DNA from: an uncultured Actinomycetes bacterium | GTDB lineage: Bacteria > Actinomycetota > CADDZG01 > WHSQ01 | Assembly: GCA_937863385.1 (NCBI GenBank) | Contig: CALMBW010000027.1 | Coordinates: forward strand, 82,329-146,328 | Direction of reading: 5' to 3' | DNA: 64,000 bases | Part shown: one piece after another, positions 30,959-39,983 of the stretch | How the letters are laid out: each line of letters starts with the position of its first letter | How positions within the stretch are numbered: the stretch's first letter is position 1 | Position numbers and translations under genes: made by a program | The notes under the pieces: model-generated | Database searches by the model: none | What the model was told of the DNA's origin: nothing | What the model saw: only the letters and a program-made list of their open reading frames with translations

Positions 30959-30967
30959 CGGTGAGGG

Positions 30968-31957
30968 CTAGCCCCCGGAAGCTCCCATGTGTTTGGTTGA
31001 CTCGGAATAGAGGCGGTACGCCTCGACGATGTCTTGAACGATGCGGTGACGAACGACGTCGCGTGCGTCCAAGTGGCTGAAAGAGATCCCCTCGATCGAG
31101 TCGAGCACCTCTTCGATCACGACAAGCCCCGAACGAGCCCCGGCGGGAAGGTCAACCTGAGTTACGTCACCGGTCACGACTGCCTTAGAACCGAATCCCA
31201 AGCGAGTCAGAAACATCTTCATCTGCTCGGGGGTGGTGTTCTGCGCTTCGTCCAGGATGATGAAGGAATCGTTGAGCGTCCGGCCGCGCATGAACGCCAA
31301 AGGCGCGATCTCGATCGTGCCCTGCTCCATGTAGCGGTTCATCGTCTCGGGTTCAAGCATCTCGTAAAGAGCGTCGTAGAGCGGTTTCAGGTATGGGTCG
31401 ATCTTCGCCGCCAGGTCACCGGGCAAGAAGCCGAGACGCTCGCCGGCCTCGACAGCCGGACGTGTCAACACGATGCGCGACACGACCCCAGCCTTGAGAG
31501 CTTGGATGGCCATCGCGACGGCAAGGTAGGTCTTGCCGGAACCTGCCGGCCCGATCCCGAACACGATCGTGTTCTTGCGGATCGAATCCACGTAGGACTT
31601 CTGCCCGATCGTCTTGGGGCGGATCGGCTTGCCGGTGTGGGTTACGACGACGGTGTCGCTAAGGACGTCTGAGGGCCTTGCCGAACCTTCGGACTTCACC
31701 ATCTCGATCGAGCGGTCGATCGCGTCGGAGGTCAGGACGTGTCCGCCTTCGAGCAACTTGAGCAGTTCCTCGAAGAGCTTGGAGACCCTTTCGGTCTCTT
31801 TCGGCTCGCCCGTGATGACGATCTCATTCCCGCGCACCAAGATGGCGGTGTCGAAGGCGGCTTCTATGAGTTTCAGGAGCTCATCCCTGGCCCCTACCAA
31901 CCCCACCATGTCGTGGTGGCCGGGTACCAGGATCTTCACTTGTGTCTTTGCCAGCAT
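30968..31957 (-). CDS. PhoH-family ATPase
   Basis: A 329-residue PhoH/PhoL-type protein. An N-terminal KH-like region (about 5-60) precedes the ATPase core with Walker A FGIGPAGSGKTYLA (136-143 core) and Walker B FIILDEAQNTTPEQMKMFLT; later LTRLGFGSKAVVTGD is a helicase-like strand. Members are implicated in RNA metabolism and are regularly found next to ybeY. It follows the HIT gene by 43 bp, with a small GGAAC/GTTCC hairpin in the gap. Confidence 0.94.
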   Translation of the reverse strand: MLAKTQVKILVPGHHDMVGLVGARDELLKLIEAAFDTAILVRGNEIVITGEPKETERVSKLFEELLKLLEGGHVLTSDAIDRSIEMVKSEGSARPSDVLSDTVVVTHTGKPIRPKTIGQKSYVDSIRKNTIVFGIGPAGSGKTYLAVAMAIQALKAGVVSRIVLTRPAVEAGERLGFLPGDLAAKIDPYLKPLYDALYEMLEPETMNRYMEQGTIEIAPLAFMRGRTLNDSFIILDEAQNTTPEQMKMFLTRLGFGSKAVVTGDVTQVDLPAGARSGLVVIEEVLDSIEGISFSHLDARDVVRHRIVQDIVEAYRLYSESTKHMGASGG

Positions 31958-32000
31958 CTTTCCTTATCCTACCGTTCGTTCACTAAGGAACGAAGTTCCG

Positions 32001-32345
32001 TCATCCTGGAGGCCATGACAGCTCGCGGCCCCCGATAACGTGGAAATGAAGGTGGAACACGCTCTGCCCGGCTCCGGCCCCCACGTTGCTAACCAACCTA
32101 TATGCGTCACCGATCCCTTCGTTCTGAGCGATCCGCCGAGCCACCTCGAAGATCTCCGCCACGAGCGCGCCATGCCGTGAACCCAGATCGGCCGCCGATG
32201 CGATGTGCTCCTTGGGGATCACCAAGACGTGGGTCGGGGCCGCAGGGTTGATGTCCCGAAAGGCGTAGACATCGTCGGTCGAGGCGACCTGCTCGGACGG
32301 GATCTCGCCCGCAACGATCTTGCAGAACAGACAGTCTTCGCTCAC
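32001..32345 (-). CDS. HIT-family (Hint-like) nucleotide hydrolase
   Basis: A 114-residue histidine-triad protein: LFCKIVAGEIPSE at the start, YAFRDINPAAPTHVLVIPKEH centrally, and the triad in HLHFHVIGGREL. These proteins hydrolyse adenosine phosphoramidates and acyl-adenylates. The start overlaps the mtaB stop (ATGA). The position between mtaB and phoH is typical for actinobacteria. Confidence 0.95.
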   Translation of the reverse strand: MSEDCLFCKIVAGEIPSEQVASTDDVYAFRDINPAAPTHVLVIPKEHIASAADLGSRHGALVAEIFEVARRIAQNEGIGDAYRLVSNVGAGAGQSVFHLHFHVIGGRELSWPPG

Positions 32346-33691
32346 GCTATCCCCTCCCTGATGCTTACCAAGGCGTGCGAATTGTCCGCTGCCCCGATGA
32401 GGGTCGCGCGGATGCCATCCGAGCGGATAGCGGTACCTTCGACCTCAACCATCGCTCCAAGCAGCCCCGAACCCTCGAACCAGGCACGCACGTAGTCGTC
32501 TGTCTGCCCGGAACAGATGCTGACCCCGTCCACGATGCGCTCGTCCTCGACCAATACCTGCAGCCGAGGGCCGACATGCGCCTCGAGGAAGTCTCTGCGG
32601 ATCCCGTTACCGAGTTCGATCAACCTCTTGGAGCGCGACTTCTTGACATCGGAAGAGACGTCGTCGGTTCGATCGGCTGCAGCCGTGGCGGGACGAGCCG
32701 AGTACCTGAAGACGTGAAGCTTCGAGAAACGCATCCGTCGGACGACATCCATCGTGGCCTCGAAAGCTTCATCGGACTCGCCCGGGAATCCCACGATGAT
32801 GTCCGTGGCCAACGCCACATCGGGCAGGGCCGTGACCGCAGCCTCAACACGCTCGATGTAGTCATCGATGCGATAAGGACGATTCATGGCTTCCAGCACA
32901 CCATCATCACCCGACTGCAAGGGGACATGAAGGTAGCGGCACAATCGCGGCTCGCTCGCCATATAGGCAAGAACGTCGTCGGTGAGGTGCCGCGACAAGA
33001 TCGACGACAAGCGCAGTCGCCACAGACCGTTGATCGAGAGCAAGCGTTCGAACAACCTGATCAGAGAGCTTTCGTCACCACCGGTGTCGTAGGTGTACTT
33101 ACCCAGGTGCACGCCGGTGAGCACGATCTCGCGTGCTCCGGCATCAACCCGTGCTTGCGCTTGAGCGATCAGCCCGTCTTCGTCCATGCTGCGCAGCGGG
33201 CCACGTGTCGTCGGGATGATGCAGAAGCTGCACCACTCGTCGCAACCGGTCTGGGCCTTGAGATTGGCTCGCACTTTCGGCTGCTCGAAGCGTCTTGGCG
33301 CCGGCTTGGAACCGGGGGGACCAAAACCGATACCCATCAAGGGTCCGGCGATCGCCGATGCGCCCAGCGCCTGCACGAAGGCTTCTTTCTCGTCATTGCC
33401 GAGAACCAGGTCGACACCCTCTATCTCTTCGATCTCAGAGCGATCTGAAACGGCGTAGCAACCGACCACAACCACCCTGGCGTCCGGATAGTTACGAACC
33501 GAGCGGCGGATCGCCATGCGCGAAGCCTTGGTCGCTTCGCGGGTAACAGTGCAGGTGTTGATGACGACCACATCGGGAGCCTCTGCCCCCTGGGCCACCT
33601 CGAACCCGGCACCGGACAGATCCTCGGCCATCGAATCGGACTCGGCTTGATTCAGCCGGCATCCGAGCGTTGTGAAAGCGACCTTGGGCAT
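32342..33691 (-). CDS. mtaB: tRNA (t6A37) methylthiotransferase MtaB
   Basis: A 449-residue radical-SAM methylthiotransferase that converts t6A37 to ms2t6A37 in tRNA. The N-terminal UPF0004 domain has C11, C47 and C78 for one 4Fe-4S cluster; the radical-SAM cluster is C150-x3-C154-x2-C157 in QTGCDEWCSFCIIPTTRG. A TRAM-like domain ends the protein. The start LGCRLNQAESD is characteristic of MtaB rather than MiaB. Lies 9 bp downstream of rsmE. Confidence 0.94.
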   Translation of the reverse strand: MPKVAFTTLGCRLNQAESDSMAEDLSGAGFEVAQGAEAPDVVVINTCTVTREATKASRMAIRRSVRNYPDARVVVVGCYAVSDRSEIEEIEGVDLVLGNDEKEAFVQALGASAIAGPLMGIGFGPPGSKPAPRRFEQPKVRANLKAQTGCDEWCSFCIIPTTRGPLRSMDEDGLIAQAQARVDAGAREIVLTGVHLGKYTYDTGGDESSLIRLFERLLSINGLWRLRLSSILSRHLTDDVLAYMASEPRLCRYLHVPLQSGDDGVLEAMNRPYRIDDYIERVEAAVTALPDVALATDIIVGFPGESDEAFEATMDVVRRMRFSKLHVFRYSARPATAAADRTDDVSSDVKKSRSKRLIELGNGIRRDFLEAHVGPRLQVLVEDERIVDGVSICSGQTDDYVRAWFEGSGLLGAMVEVEGTAIRSDGIRATLIGAADNSHALVSIREGIA

Positions 33692-33700
33692 CAGCGGAAG

Positions 33701-34453
33701 CTACCCGATGAGCCCGAAATTAAATAGGAGGGCCGAGCATGCAACCACAGCCGCATTCTCGGTCCGCAAGATACGGGGGCCGAGCGACACGAGCGGGGCA
33801 CCGGCGTCGGCCAGCGACTCGGCCTCTGCCTGTGTGAATCCCCCCTCCGGGCCGACGACCAAGGCAACCCGGTCCGCGCCGTCGTTGAGTGCAGCGCGCA
33901 TAGGAAGCGACGCCTCTTCCCACAAGGTGAGCGCCATCGGCTCGTTGGAGATGCGTCGCGTTAGCTCGGTCCACGAAAGTCCGGCCCCTGCTCTCAAGAG
34001 GTGCGGATTGCGCGACTGCTTGGCTGCGGAGCGAGCGATCGAATCCCATCGGTGAGTCAGCCTCTCGACCTTGCCCGCGTCCCATCGAGCCACCGCACGC
34101 TCGGAATCGAAAGCCCACACCTCGGCGACGCCGAGCTCTGCGAGACGCTCGATCGTCTGATCGAGTTTCCCAGCCTTGGCCGCAGCTTGGTAGACGACCA
34201 TCTGTGGACGCATCTTCGGATGATCGGTCGCTTCCAACACTTCGGCGCTGACCCGATCGCCATCGGAGCTACCCAGAGCGCAGCGCGCAACCTTGCCCTG
34301 ACCATCGAAGACGGTTATCACCGATAGGGGTTCGATCCGAAGCACGCGCGTAGCGTGATGCGATTCGTCGGGGGGAAGCAGGACGGAATCCTCACGCCAG
34401 TCCTCGGGTGGAGCGAAGAACCAATGCTGCCCCTGCACTAAGGTCTCTCGCAC
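33701..34453 (-). CDS. rsmE: 16S rRNA m3U1498 methyltransferase RsmE
   Basis: A 250-residue SPOUT-class enzyme methylating U1498 of 16S rRNA. An N-terminal PUA-like part (HWFFAPPEDW, DESHHATRVLRIEP) is followed by the knotted domain with RSAAKQSRNPHL and the SAM-binding VALVVGPEGGFTQAEAE and LVSLGPRILRTENA. GTG 34453 is chosen since the preceding residues of the frame lie in dnaJ and look random; an AAGGGGG stretch lies in the dnaJ end. Follows dnaJ, as in many Gram-positives. Confidence 0.93.
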   Translation of the reverse strand: MRETLVQGQHWFFAPPEDWREDSVLLPPDESHHATRVLRIEPLSVITVFDGQGKVARCALGSSDGDRVSAEVLEATDHPKMRPQMVVYQAAAKAGKLDQTIERLAELGVAEVWAFDSERAVARWDAGKVERLTHRWDSIARSAAKQSRNPHLLRAGAGLSWTELTRRISNEPMALTLWEEASLPMRAALNDGADRVALVVGPEGGFTQAEAESLADAGAPLVSLGPRILRTENAAVVACSALLFNFGLIG

Positions 34454-34460
34454 TCGACGG

Positions 34461-35555
34461 TCACGTGAACGCCCCCTTGATGCGGTCGAAGAATCCTTTG
34501 GCCGGCGCAACGGTTTCGCCCCTCGCCGCCGCAAGTTGTTCGAGGAGCTCTACCTGGGTTCGATCGAGGTCGGTTGGGGTCATGACCTTCAGGAGGGCGA
34601 CCAGCTCCCCGCGTCCACGGCCCCCGAGCCGCGGCATCCCCTTGCCTTTCAAGCGCACCACGGCCCCGGACTGAGTACCCGGTGAGATCTCGACCTCATG
34701 AGCGCCTTCGAGCGTTGGGATCTCGACGGTGCCACCGAGGGTTGCCACCGTCATCGGCACCTCCACCTCGACGCCGAGGTTGTCGTCGACACGCTTGAAC
34801 GTGGGATGTGGAGCAAGGAAGATCTGCACGTAGGCATCGCCACTGCTTCCCCCGCGAACACCGGCGTGGCCACGACCCGAGACCTTGAGACGCCGCCCAT
34901 CATCGATCCCTACAGGGATCATGACGGTGAGCACGTCCACGCCGCGCACCCGCCCCGCGCCCCCACAGGTGTCGCACGGCTCAACGATCTCTTGACCGGT
35001 TCCCCCGCAACGGGCGCACGGGACTGCGGTGACCATGTTGCCGAACATCGTCCGGCGCACCTCGCGGATCTCGCCCGTTCCGCTACACGTCGAACATCTC
35101 TGCGGCGATGTGCCCGGTGCGGCGCCAGACCCGGCACAGGTATCGCAACTCGCCATCGTCTCGAGCTCGATCTCGCGCTCGACGCCTTCGGCGGCCTCTT
35201 CCAAGGTGATCTCGACTTCCGCAAGGACGTCCGCCCCGCGCTGGGGGCCGCGACGCGTAGCGCCCCCGGCCGCACCTCCGAAGAAAGTGGCAAAGAGATC
35301 CCCGAAACCGCCTAGGTCACCGAAGTCGAAGCCCCCTCCACGCGCGTCACCGAACGCATCGAACCGGCTGCGCTTCTCGGGATCGGACAGGATCTCGTAG
35401 GCCAAGCTGACTTCCTTGAAGCGTTCTTCAGCTACGGAGTCGCCTGGATTCGCGTCCGGGTGCAGCTCACGAGCGAGCTTGCGGTATGCCTTCTTGATCT
35501 CTTCCGGAGAGGCTTCGCGCGAAACGCCGAGTACCTCGTATGGATCGGACGGCAT
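34461..35555 (-). CDS. dnaJ: Chaperone DnaJ
   Basis: A 364-residue co-chaperone stimulating DnaK. The J domain (2-68) carries HPD in [11 protein letters not shown]; a G/F-rich region ([14 protein letters not shown]) follows; the zinc region has four CxxCxGxG-type repeats ([36 protein letters not shown]); the C-terminal substrate domain completes it. ATG 35555 shares a base with the hrcA stop. It is in the HrcA operon; dnaK and grpE are not in the window. Confidence 0.97.
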   Translation of the reverse strand: MPSDPYEVLGVSREASPEEIKKAYRKLARELHPDANPGDSVAEERFKEVSLAYEILSDPEKRSRFDAFGDARGGGFDFGDLGGFGDLFATFFGGAAGGATRRGPQRGADVLAEVEITLEEAAEGVEREIELETMASCDTCAGSGAAPGTSPQRCSTCSGTGEIREVRRTMFGNMVTAVPCARCGGTGQEIVEPCDTCGGAGRVRGVDVLTVMIPVGIDDGRRLKVSGRGHAGVRGGSSGDAYVQIFLAPHPTFKRVDDNLGVEVEVPMTVATLGGTVEIPTLEGAHEVEISPGTQSGAVVRLKGKGMPRLGGRGRGELVALLKVMTPTDLDRTQVELLEQLAAARGETVAPAKGFFDRIKGAFT

Positions 35556-36598
35556 CAGACCCCGAGTTGGCCAAGCATGCGGCCGAGGTTCACCGACACC
35601 GCATTGACCGCGGCGATGGTGCGCTTGTAGTCCATGCGCGTCGGGCCGACGATCCCGAGCGAACCAACAGGATGCCCCAACGCGCCGTAGGGTGCGGTGA
35701 TCACCGTGCACGAGCGCATCTCGGCAGCAGCGTTCTCGGACCCGATGCGGATCGACACCGAACCCACCGCTAGTGATTCGGCCAGGACCTCTAAGAGCAA
35801 CCGCCGGTGCTCCAGGGCGCCGATCACCTGGCGCACGGTCTCTAGATCGGCGAACTTCTGCTCGTCGACGATGTTCGACGTGCCCTCGAGGAAGACACGT
35901 TCGGCTTCGTGCATCGAAAGGCTCTGGGCGAGGACCGCTGCAACCGCCGAGGCGACCGAGCGCAGTTCGAGAGGCAGGCGTTCGATCCCATCGACGATCG
36001 TCTTGGCGGCCTCGTCAAGGGGTTGCCCTACCAGCATCCGGTTCAGAAGCTCGGCGGTTTGATCGAGTTGGACCTCGTCCGGCATCGCGCCGAGCGAAAC
36101 AACGTGGTTCTCCACGCGCCCGGTGTCGGTCACGACCACGACCATGGCTCGCTCGGTGGAAAGACTGACGAGCTCGACATGGCGCACGACACTTCGATCC
36201 AGGGCCGGGGCGAACACCACCGCTGCGTGATCTGTGAGATTCGATAGGAGTGCAGCCGTGTGACGGAGAGCGTCTTCCAGTTCGAAACGAGGTTCCCCGA
36301 AGAAGGACTCGACCTGCATCCGTTCCGCCGGGCTCAGTTTGGGATCGCTGCCCACCGTGTCCACGAAGAACCGGTACCCGAGGTCGGTGGGGATACGTCC
36401 CGCCGACGTGTGGGGCTGGGAGATGAAACCTTCCTCCTCGAGCCACGACAGCTCGTTGCGCACCGTCGCAGAAGAGACGTTCAGGTTGTATTCATCGACC
36501 AGCGTCTTGGAGCCCACGGGCTCGCCGGATCGCACGTAATGGCTGATCAGAGCCCGCAGGATGGCCCCGCGGCGGTCACTCGGCTGGCTTGAAGACAT
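35555..36598 (-). CDS. hrcA: Heat-inducible transcription repressor HrcA
   Basis: A 347-residue repressor of class I heat-shock genes. The winged helix spans about 5-70 ([41 protein letters not shown]). The GAF-like and dimerisation regions follow ([17 protein letters not shown]). ATG 36598 fits homologues; the frame extends upstream only through the promoter. A perfect CIRCE operator lies 33 bp upstream, so hrcA-dnaJ is autoregulated. Confidence 0.97.
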   Translation of the reverse strand: MSSSQPSDRRGAILRALISHYVRSGEPVGSKTLVDEYNLNVSSATVRNELSWLEEEGFISQPHTSAGRIPTDLGYRFFVDTVGSDPKLSPAERMQVESFFGEPRFELEDALRHTAALLSNLTDHAAVVFAPALDRSVVRHVELVSLSTERAMVVVVTDTGRVENHVVSLGAMPDEVQLDQTAELLNRMLVGQPLDEAAKTIVDGIERLPLELRSVASAVAAVLAQSLSMHEAERVFLEGTSNIVDEQKFADLETVRQVIGALEHRRLLLEVLAESLAVGSVSIRIGSENAAAEMRSCTVITAPYGALGHPVGSLGIVGPTRMDYKRTIAAVNAVSVNLGRMLGQLGV

Positions 36599-36630
36599 GG
36601 TTCCCACATCGTACCCCGCAAGGCCCGTCT

Positions 36631-36657
36631 TTAGCACTCGATATGCCAGAGTGCTAA
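36631..36657 (-). promoter_or_regulatory. CIRCE operator (HrcA binding site)
   Basis: TTAGCACTC - nine bases - GAGTGCTAA, an exact match to the CIRCE consensus, at 36631-36657 directly upstream of hrcA. HrcA dimers bind this inverted repeat and repress the operon until heat shock. The element is symmetrical; the strand given is that of the controlled hrcA gene. Confidence 0.98.
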
Positions 36658-36746
36658 AGGTCGCGGCAGGTCCCCGGCAGCGCCACCTCATGGTCCCGGA
36701 CCGCAAGCCGGTCAACCGAGCCGCCCCTCGAAACGTCTGCTTGAGC

Positions 36747-37823
36747 ATGCGCCGACTCTCGCTGGGCCTGGCCGTGTTGCTGCTGGGTGCTTCGTGCACC
36801 GCCGGTACGCCCCCCAAACCCGAGCCCGCCGACGGATCCCCTGCTCCCCCACCCTCGGGACGCTCCGGTTCGGCGTCCGCGGGGTCACCGACCGAAGGAT
36901 TGGTGGTGGTATGGACGCGCTCGGGGATGCCTCAGGGAGCCGCGGCCGCAGTCAGAGGCGTGAAGGGGGTAAGCCGGGTCGCAACCGTAACGGGAGGGCT
37001 CATCTGGGGGCCGGGTCCCGGACCCTACGAGCGCTTCTTCGAGACCGCCTACATCGAGCCCGGTCCGATAGCCCAAGATCTGTTGGGAGGAACCCGGGCT
37101 GCGTTCTCGGAAACGGGAGCCGGCCTGCTCGGACAATGGATCCCGCGCCTTGGTGGACTGCGTGTCGCCCCTTCGGTGACGGTTTCCGATCGTGCGGCCC
37201 TGGGTTTCGAAGGGGTCAGCGTCGGGCGAGCACCGAAAGGATGGGGGCGCGACTTCCTCTTGGTCGCCACCACGAACCGACCCGCATTGCGAACCGCGGT
37301 AGCCGGATTGTTAGAAGGCGCTGCTTTCAGGATCCGGTCGCAACGACAGACCCCATTGCTTCGTTACGCAGATTCGGTGGCTCCGCCGATGTACTTCAAG
37401 CAGCACTTCGGCAACTTCTCGGCCGTACGAGTGGGAGGCACGCTGCGCATCCATCCCCGATGGCGCGACCTCAGCATCGTGCGGACGCAGATCCCTTTGC
37501 TCGGAGAGTTGACGTGTCACCGAAAACTGATCGGACCACTTCGCGATGCGATGGCAGAGATCGAGCAGATGGGCCTCGCCTCGGAGATCGTCGATCATGC
37601 CGGGTGCTTCAGTGCGCGCTTCATCGGATCGGATCCGACGTCGGCTTTGTCGGCTCATGCGTGGGGAGCCGCCATCGACATCAATGCATCGCAGAACCCC
37701 CAGGGGGCCGAACCCACGATGGACCCTCGTATCGTCGAGGTCATGAAGAGAAACGGCTTCAACTGGGGAGGCGGGTGGCTACTGCCCGATGGGATGCATT
37801 TCGAATGGGGTCAACAGCCCTAG
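36747..37823 (+). CDS. Lipoprotein with M15 (VanY/CwlK-like) peptidase domain
   Basis: A 358-residue predicted lipoprotein: signal MRRLSLGLAVLLLGASC with lipobox cysteine C17, then a proline/serine-rich linker to about residue 50. The C-terminal 120 residues carry the M15 D,D/L,D-peptidase zinc motif: SAHAWGAAIDINAS (H and D ligands) and GGWLLPDGMHFEWG (third His). The middle 180 residues match nothing I recognise. Likely acts outside the membrane on peptidoglycan stem peptides. It is divergent from hrcA, 148 bp apart. Confidence 0.8.
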   Translation: MRRLSLGLAVLLLGASCTAGTPPKPEPADGSPAPPPSGRSGSASAGSPTEGLVVVWTRSGMPQGAAAAVRGVKGVSRVATVTGGLIWGPGPGPYERFFETAYIEPGPIAQDLLGGTRAAFSETGAGLLGQWIPRLGGLRVAPSVTVSDRAALGFEGVSVGRAPKGWGRDFLLVATTNRPALRTAVAGLLEGAAFRIRSQRQTPLLRYADSVAPPMYFKQHFGNFSAVRVGGTLRIHPRWRDLSIVRTQIPLLGELTCHRKLIGPLRDAMAEIEQMGLASEIVDHAGCFSARFIGSDPTSALSAHAWGAAIDINASQNPQGAEPTMDPRIVEVMKRNGFNWGGGWLLPDGMHFEWGQQP

Positions 37824-37856
37824 CCCCGAACGTCATCCGGAAGCCGAACGGGGATG

Positions 37857-37886
37857 TTCACCCATCCGTAGAACCTACGGTAGAGT
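37857..37886 (+). promoter_or_regulatory. Candidate desaturase promoter
   Basis: TTCACC at 37857-37862 and TAGAGT at 37881-37886, separated by 18 bases, are a reasonable sigma-70 -35/-10 pair about 40 bp ahead of the desaturase start. The two inverted repeats described next fall in the spacer and at the expected transcription start. This is pattern-matching only. Confidence 0.35.
37866..37880 (+). promoter_or_regulatory. Upstream inverted repeat CCGTAG-AAC-CTACGG
   Basis: A perfect 6-bp inverted repeat with 3-base spacer, between the candidate -35 and -10 boxes. Its half-site (CTACGG) resembles that of the second repeat (TTACGG) 9 bp downstream, so both may bind the same TetR dimer. Confidence 0.45.
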
Positions 37887-37888
37887 AA

Positions 37889-37904
37889 GTTACGGTTCCG
37901 TAAC
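37889..37904 (+). promoter_or_regulatory. TetR-type operator GTTACGG-TT-CCGTAAC
   Basis: A perfect 16-bp palindrome (7-bp arms, 2-base centre) overlapping the expected transcription start of the desaturase gene. The size and placement suit a TetR-family repressor, and a TetR gene lies directly downstream of the desaturase gene. Confidence 0.6.
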
Positions 37905-37926
37905 CGTATATCGAAAGGCACACCGG

Positions 37927-38871
37927 ATGGCCCAGGTCCTCGAACGGCCCGAAGTCCAAGATGTCCCCGGCATCGTCAGGCTTACCCCCAGGCAAGCCGC
38001 GTGGCAGCGACGCTCGGTTCTGGTACTAACCCTCGTCCCCTTCGCCGGCCTGATACTGGCCGTAGCCACGCTGTGGGGAACAGGTCTCTCGATGACCGAT
38101 GCAGCGATCGCACTCGGTTGCTATGTGTTCACCGGGCTCGGTGTGACCATCGGCTATCACCGCTATTTCACCCATCAGGGATTCACGACGTCCCGTCCGG
38201 TGCGAGCTCTACTTGCCGTGGCCGGGTCGATGGCCGTCCAAGGTTCGGTCCTGGCGTGGGTCGCGGACCATCGGCGACACCATGCCTACTCCGACAAGGA
38301 AGGCGACCCCCACTCCCCGCACCTCGAAGAAAGCACGGGCCTCGCCGGGATCCTGAAAGGTCTCTGGCACGCACACATGGGATGGCTGTTCGAAGACAAG
38401 GCATCGGCTCCCGAGCGCTGGTGCCCAGACCTCGCGCGCGATCCTTTGATGGTGCGCATCAACAAGCTCTTTCCTCTGTGGATGGTCATGTCGTTCGGCC
38501 TTCCCCCACTCCTCGGTTACCTGTTCACCGGAACCCTTGTGGGAACGGTCACCGCGGGTCTGTGGGGTTCGCTGGTGCGGGTCTTCATGCTTCATCACGT
38601 GACTTGGAGCATCAACTCGATCTGTCACTTCTACGGCGAGCGGCCCTTCCGCAGCGACGACCACTCGACGAACAACTGGCCGCTGGCACTCATCTCGTTC
38701 GGTGAGAGCTGGCACAACAACCACCATGCCTTCCCCACCTCGGCCGTGCACGGGATCAAGCGCTCGCAGATCGATGTCAGCGGCCTCCTCATCACGTTCG
38801 CCGAAAAGGTTGGCCTGGTGAAAGACGTGAAGCGCGTCACCGAGAAACAGTTGCGCCTCAAGTCATCGTAG
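37927..38871 (+). CDS. Acyl-CoA/acyl-lipid delta-9 desaturase
   Basis: A 314-residue membrane di-iron desaturase. Three histidine boxes are present: GYHRYFTHQGF (H78, H83), DHRRHHAYSD (H115, H118, H119) and WHNNHHAFPTS near residue 270. Four hydrophobic segments flank the boxes. The family introduces cis double bonds in fatty acyl chains using O2 and an electron donor. ATG 37927 follows a GAAAGG stretch. The downstream TetR gene starts 7 bp after the stop and the promoter has two palindromes, indicating lipid-responsive control of membrane fluidity. Confidence 0.93.
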   Translation: MAQVLERPEVQDVPGIVRLTPRQAAWQRRSVLVLTLVPFAGLILAVATLWGTGLSMTDAAIALGCYVFTGLGVTIGYHRYFTHQGFTTSRPVRALLAVAGSMAVQGSVLAWVADHRRHHAYSDKEGDPHSPHLEESTGLAGILKGLWHAHMGWLFEDKASAPERWCPDLARDPLMVRINKLFPLWMVMSFGLPPLLGYLFTGTLVGTVTAGLWGSLVRVFMLHHVTWSINSICHFYGERPFRSDDHSTNNWPLALISFGESWHNNHHAFPTSAVHGIKRSQIDVSGLLITFAEKVGLVKDVKRVTEKQLRLKSS

Positions 38872-38878
38872 GTACCCT

Positions 38879-39496
38879 GTGAGCATGGTGGACCAGCGGG
38901 TACGCATGACGGGCCAGGAGCGACGCGCCCAGCTGCTCGACATCGGGCGGTCCGTGTTCGCCGAACTCGGATACGAAGCCGCTTCGATCGAAGAGATCGC
39001 GAAGCGAGCACAGATCACCAAACCGGTCGTGTACGAGCACTTCGGTGGCAAAGAGGGCCTCTACGCCGTCGTCGTCGACCGGGAGGTCCGCCGTTTGGTG
39101 GATTCGATCACCGGCGCTCTGGACGGCGGCCACCCGAAGATCTTCGTCGAGCAAGCGGCTCTTGCCTTCCTCACCTACATCGAGACCGAGCCGGAAGGGT
39201 TCCGCATACTCGTGCGGGACTCGCCGGTGGCGTCATCGACGGGGACGCTCGCCAGCGTGATCGGCGACATCGCTTCTCAGGTCGAGCACATCCTGGCCCA
39301 GCAATTCAAGGCGAGGGGATTCGACGTGAAACTTGCACCGCTGTACTCGAACTCGTTGGTGGGGATGGTTGCGCTCGTGGGCCAATGGTGGCTGGACGCC
39401 GGGAAACCGAAACGTGACATCGTCGCCGCACATCTGGTGAATCTCGCCTGGAACGGATTGAAGGACCTCGACAAGAAACCACGGCTTTCCCGCTGA
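38879..39496 (+). CDS. TetR-family transcriptional regulator
   Basis: A 205-residue regulator. The helix-turn-helix (about residues 15-60) reads RRAQLLDIGRSVFAELGYEA, IEEIAKRAQITKPVVYEHFG and KEGLYAVVVDRE, standard TetR. The C-terminal ligand domain includes YIETEPEGFRILVRDSP, a pattern in lipid-responsive regulators. GTG 38879 follows AGG by six bases; ATG 38885 or 38906 are alternatives. Cotranscribed with the desaturase gene and the best candidate to bind the two palindromes upstream. Confidence 0.9.
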   Translation: MSMVDQRVRMTGQERRAQLLDIGRSVFAELGYEAASIEEIAKRAQITKPVVYEHFGGKEGLYAVVVDREVRRLVDSITGALDGGHPKIFVEQAALAFLTYIETEPEGFRILVRDSPVASSTGTLASVIGDIASQVEHILAQQFKARGFDVKLAPLYSNSLVGMVALVGQWWLDAGKPKRDIVAAHLVNLAWNGLKDLDKKPRLSR

Positions 39497-39524
39497 CCCC
39501 TTGGCACGGGCCCGTTGCCGCCGG

Positions 39525-39983
39525 TCAGCGATCCAGAGCGAGGTTGACGGCTTCGTCGGGGGATGCTGCGGGCTGCGGGCTATGTCCGCCTGCTTCGGGC
39601 AGGTCCCAGGACCCGAGGGTGACTACCGTCGTTCCGGTCTTCATCGCCAGGGCGACCTCGGACAAGGTGCCCCAACCGCCACCGATGGCGATCACCGCGT
39701 CTGCCGACCGGACGATCAAGGCGTTGCGCATCTCGCCCATGCCGGTCGGGATCGCGACATCCACGTAGGGGTTCGCATGGCTGCGATCCTGACCGGGTAG
39801 TAGCCCGACGGTCGTGCCACCTGCCTGCTTGGCTCCGCGGCACGCGGCTTCCATCACGCCTCCGAGTCCCCCGCACACGACGATGGCGCCGGCTTCGGCC
39901 AAGAGACGCCCGACCTCGTAAGCGAGAGCGTCGGTGTCGGCGGCGGGGTCCCCTGCCCCACACACCGCGACGTAGCGCTTCAT
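39525..39983 (-). CDS. LOG/TIGR00725-like Rossmann-fold protein
   Basis: A 152-residue single-domain protein of the SLOG superfamily: VCGGLGGVMEAACRGAKQAGG and AIGGGWGTLSEVALAMKTG correspond to the GGGxxGxM and PGGxGTxxE motifs of lysine-decarboxylase-like/LOG proteins, with the first proline replaced by glycine. Related proteins include nucleotide-monophosphate phosphoribohydrolases. Its start overlaps the hemW stop (ATGA). A nucleotide-related function is inferred from the fold. Confidence 0.85.
   Translation of the reverse strand: MKRYVAVCGAGDPAADTDALAYEVGRLLAEAGAIVVCGGLGGVMEAACRGAKQAGGTTVGLLPGQDRSHANPYVDVAIPTGMGEMRNALIVRSADAVIAIGGGWGTLSEVALAMKTGTTVVTLGSWDLPEAGGHSPQPAASPDEAVNLALDR

Noticed and set aside
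31987..31999. GGAAC-GAA-GTTCC hairpin between hit and phoH as a terminator
   Set aside because: Only five base pairs and no T-run; too weak to report as a terminator.
32375..33448. A 357-codon plus-strand open frame
   Set aside because: Antisense to mtaB, which has all its cluster cysteines in place.
37889..37904. CIRCE-like second heat-shock operator
   Set aside because: The half-site TTACGG does not match TTAGCACTC; the TetR neighbour explains the palindrome better.
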